Below, piece after piece: positions 62,422 through 64,000 of a DNA stretch of 64,000 nt; the first letter of the stretch is position 1, and each line of letters starts with the position of its first letter. Source of the DNA: Achromobacter sp. HZ34 (GTDB taxonomy: Bacteria > Pseudomonadota > Gammaproteobacteria > Burkholderiales > Burkholderiaceae_B). The notes beneath the pieces are model-generated. The model had not been told where the DNA came from. It saw nothing but the letters and a program-made list of their open reading frames with translations, and did not search any database. The position numbers and the translations under genes are program-made. The DNA lies in the NCBI RefSeq assembly GCF_002209485.1, contig NZ_NJIX01000003.1:248001-312000 (forward strand), read 5' to 3'.

Positions 62422-63417
62422 CTACTCGAAGCCGGTCACCACATGCGGCACGTAAGGCGCTTCCAGGGCACGCACCTCGTCCTCGGTCAGCTGCAACTGC
62501 AAGGCCGCGATGGCGTCCTGGAACTGCGCCGAACGCGAGGCGCCGATGATGGGCGCCGTCACGCCCGCCTTGCCGATGACCCAGGCCAGCGCCACCTGGG
62601 CGCGCGGCACGCCACGCGCCGCGGCGATGGCGCCGACAGCTTCGACGACACGGCGGTCGGCTTCTTCGGTGTTGCCATACAGCTTCTTGCTCACCGCGTC
62701 GCTCTCGTCGCGCGCGGTACGGTCGTCCCAGGCGCGCGCCAGGCGGCCACGCGCCAGCGGGCTCCACGGAATGACGCCGATGCCCTCATCGCGGCACAAC
62801 GGCAGCATCTCGCGCTCTTCTTCGCGATACAGCAGGTTGAGGTGATTCTGCATGGTCACGAAACGGGTCCAGCCGTTGGCTTCGGCCACATGCAAGGCCT
62901 TGGCGAACTGCCAGGCATACATGGACGAGGCACCGATGTAGCGCACCTTGCCCGCCTTGACCACGTCATGCAGGGCCTCCATCGTTTCCTCGATCGGGGT
63001 GTGGTAGTCCCAGCGATGGATCTGGTAAAGGTCGACATAGTCCGTGCCCAGGCGCCGCAGGCTGGCGTCGATGCCCTCGAAGATGGCCTTGCGCGACAGC
63101 CCCGTGGTGTTCGGCCGCCGCTTCTCGCCGGCATCGCCCGGCCCGAAATACACCTTGGTGGCGAGCACGATTTCGTCGCGCCGCGCATATTCCTTCAAGG
63201 CGCGGCCGACGATCTCTTCCGACGTACCGGCCGAATAGCTGTTGGCGGTATCGAAGAAGTTGATGCCGGCTTCCAGCGCTTCGCGGATCAGGGGCCGGCT
63301 GGCTTCCTCGTCCAGCGTCCAGGGGTGCGTGCCGCGCTCCGGCACGCCGAAGGTCATGCAGCCCAGCGCCAGCGGCGACACGAGCATGCCGGTATTACCC
63401 AGGCGTTTGTATTCCAT
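62422..63417 (-). CDS. aldo/keto reductase (331 aa)
   Basis: NADPH-dependent aldo/keto reductase. Tetrad: FFDTANSYS (Asp, Tyr), LATKVYF (Lys), LYQIHRWD (His). N-terminus MEYKRLGNTGMLVSPLALGCMTFG is typical of YajO-like enzymes. Its stop abuts the stop of the FAD enzyme gene with no gap, so the two converge. Substrate unknown. Confidence 0.92.
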   Translation of the reverse strand: MEYKRLGNTGMLVSPLALGCMTFGVPERGTHPWTLDEEASRPLIREALEAGINFFDTANSYSAGTSEEIVGRALKEYARRDEIVLATKVYFGPGDAGEKRRPNTTGLSRKAIFEGIDASLRRLGTDYVDLYQIHRWDYHTPIEETMEALHDVVKAGKVRYIGASSMYAWQFAKALHVAEANGWTRFVTMQNHLNLLYREEEREMLPLCRDEGIGVIPWSPLARGRLARAWDDRTARDESDAVSKKLYGNTEEADRRVVEAVGAIAAARGVPRAQVALAWVIGKAGVTAPIIGASRSAQFQDAIAALQLQLTEDEVRALEAPYVPHVVTGFE

Positions 63418-63525
63418 GATATTGATCCGTCCACACTGTAAGCAGATGCCTCAAGCATAGGCCACGGCACGGGACGCGAGCTAGAATCCCCCGCTTGTTG
63501 CATCGGGTATCCCTGTTTCCGCATC

Positions 63526-64000
63526 ATGCCGCGTCTCTACCAGCTGTGCGCCCTGCTACTGCTCGTCCTGCCGCTGGCCGCCTGCCAACGGGACGCCGCG
63601 CCCCTGCCCAACGACGCCTATGTCTGGCAACGCGCCTGGACGCCCGCGCTGGTGCAGGCGCTGCGCGCCAGTGACGACATCGTGGCGGCCTGGCATGTGC
63701 TCGGCGCCGAGATGGACGCCGGCGGCCGCTGGGCCGATACCGCGCCCGATTACGCCACGCTGGCCGCGCTGCGCGAACCCGTCGTCCTGGTGCTGCGGCT
63801 GGATGGCCGCGCCGACCGGCTGGACGCGGACGCCATCCGCGCGCGGCTGCATGAACGCATGCAGGCCTGGCGCGCCGCGGGGGTGCGCATCGGCGGCGTC
63901 GAAATCGACTATGACTGCGCCACCGCGCGCCTGCCCGCCTATGCCGTGTTGCTGCGGCTTCTGCGTGACGGGCTGGATGTGCCCCTGGCCATCACCGCCC
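63526..64000 (+). CDS. DUF3142 lipoprotein (partial, runs off the window)
   Basis: N-terminal 158 residues seen. Lipoprotein signal with lipobox LAAC (MPRLYQLCALLLLVLPLAAC). The mature start PNDAYVWQRAWTPALVQALRASDDIVAAWHVL and GGVEIDYDCATARLPAYAVLL match DUF3142, a family of glycoside-hydrolase-like TIM-barrel appearance. No stop within the window. Confidence 0.82.
   Translation, partial: MPRLYQLCALLLLVLPLAACQRDAAPLPNDAYVWQRAWTPALVQALRASDDIVAAWHVLGAEMDAGGRWADTAPDYATLAALREPVVLVLRLDGRADRLDADAIRARLHERMQAWRAAGVRIGGVEIDYDCATARLPAYAVLLRLLRDGLDVPLAITA

Overview
The window is a high-GC, densely coded bacterial chromosome segment. It suggests a betaproteobacterium of the Alcaligenaceae (Bordetella/Achromobacter type): a Bug-family tricarboxylate-type binding protein sits beside a CaiB/BaiF CoA transferase and an IclR regulator, ABC peptide-type uptake is paired with several amidases, and ArgC is of the short (type 2) form. 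This placement is an inference from gene content. I see no prophage, insertion sequence or CRISPR array; the window reads as chromosomal catabolic, signalling and envelope functions.

Region 1 (1-20034). The 3' end of a tRNA and its terminator open the window, followed by an NrtR-like regulator, an aldo/keto reductase and a TetR regulator. From a sigma70-like promoter overlapped by a palindrome runs an apparent 11-gene operon (3386-15656): an AtzG-like small subunit, an amidase, a five-gene peptide/nickel-type ABC transporter, two tandemly duplicated amidases, a second AtzG-like protein and a fourth amidase. Convergent to it is a three-gene molybdenum hydroxylase of the PaoABC type (15730-19611). 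Together they look like uptake and amide hydrolysis of an unidentified amide, possibly with an oxidation step.

Region 2 (20035-35976). A 7TMR-DISM histidine kinase converges on a ten-gene chemosensory operon (read right to left: MCP, CheY, STAS, CheA, MCP, CheW, REC-EAL, CheR, CheD, CheB). There is no CheZ and there are no flagellar genes, while a c-di-GMP phosphodiesterase with a receiver domain is embedded in the operon. Two AraC regulators and an AhpD-like protein follow.

Region 3 (36004-42836). A divergent seven-gene module fires from an 84-bp gap. To the left are a membrane-anchored spermidine-synthase-like protein and a Tat-exported flavin amine-oxidase-like enzyme. To the right are DUF350, an SPFH/SHOCT protein, a double zinc-ribbon/DUF4178 protein, a 52-residue membrane peptide and AdoMet decarboxylase. 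I read this as a polyamine-centred membrane system, and it is the best candidate here for poorly described biology.

Region 4 (43169-54210). A cupin/Bug/CaiB unit with an IclR regulator and two small hypothetical genes are followed by a six-gene leftward phospholipid operon: CDP-alcohol phosphatidyltransferase, a 26-codon coupling ORF, CdsA, PlsC, hydrolase-methyltransferase fusion, PAP2/dual-specificity phosphatase fusion, and a small membrane protein. The genes encode most steps of a self-contained phospholipid pathway.

Region 5 (54211-64000). A block of 75-bp tandem repeats and GC hairpins precedes argC. Then come a DeoR regulator, a phospholipase C with a small lipoprotein behind a Pho-box-like site, a DUF3829 lipoprotein, a tandem glycine riboswitch upstream of a DadA-like oxidase, an aldo/keto reductase and the start of a DUF3142 lipoprotein.
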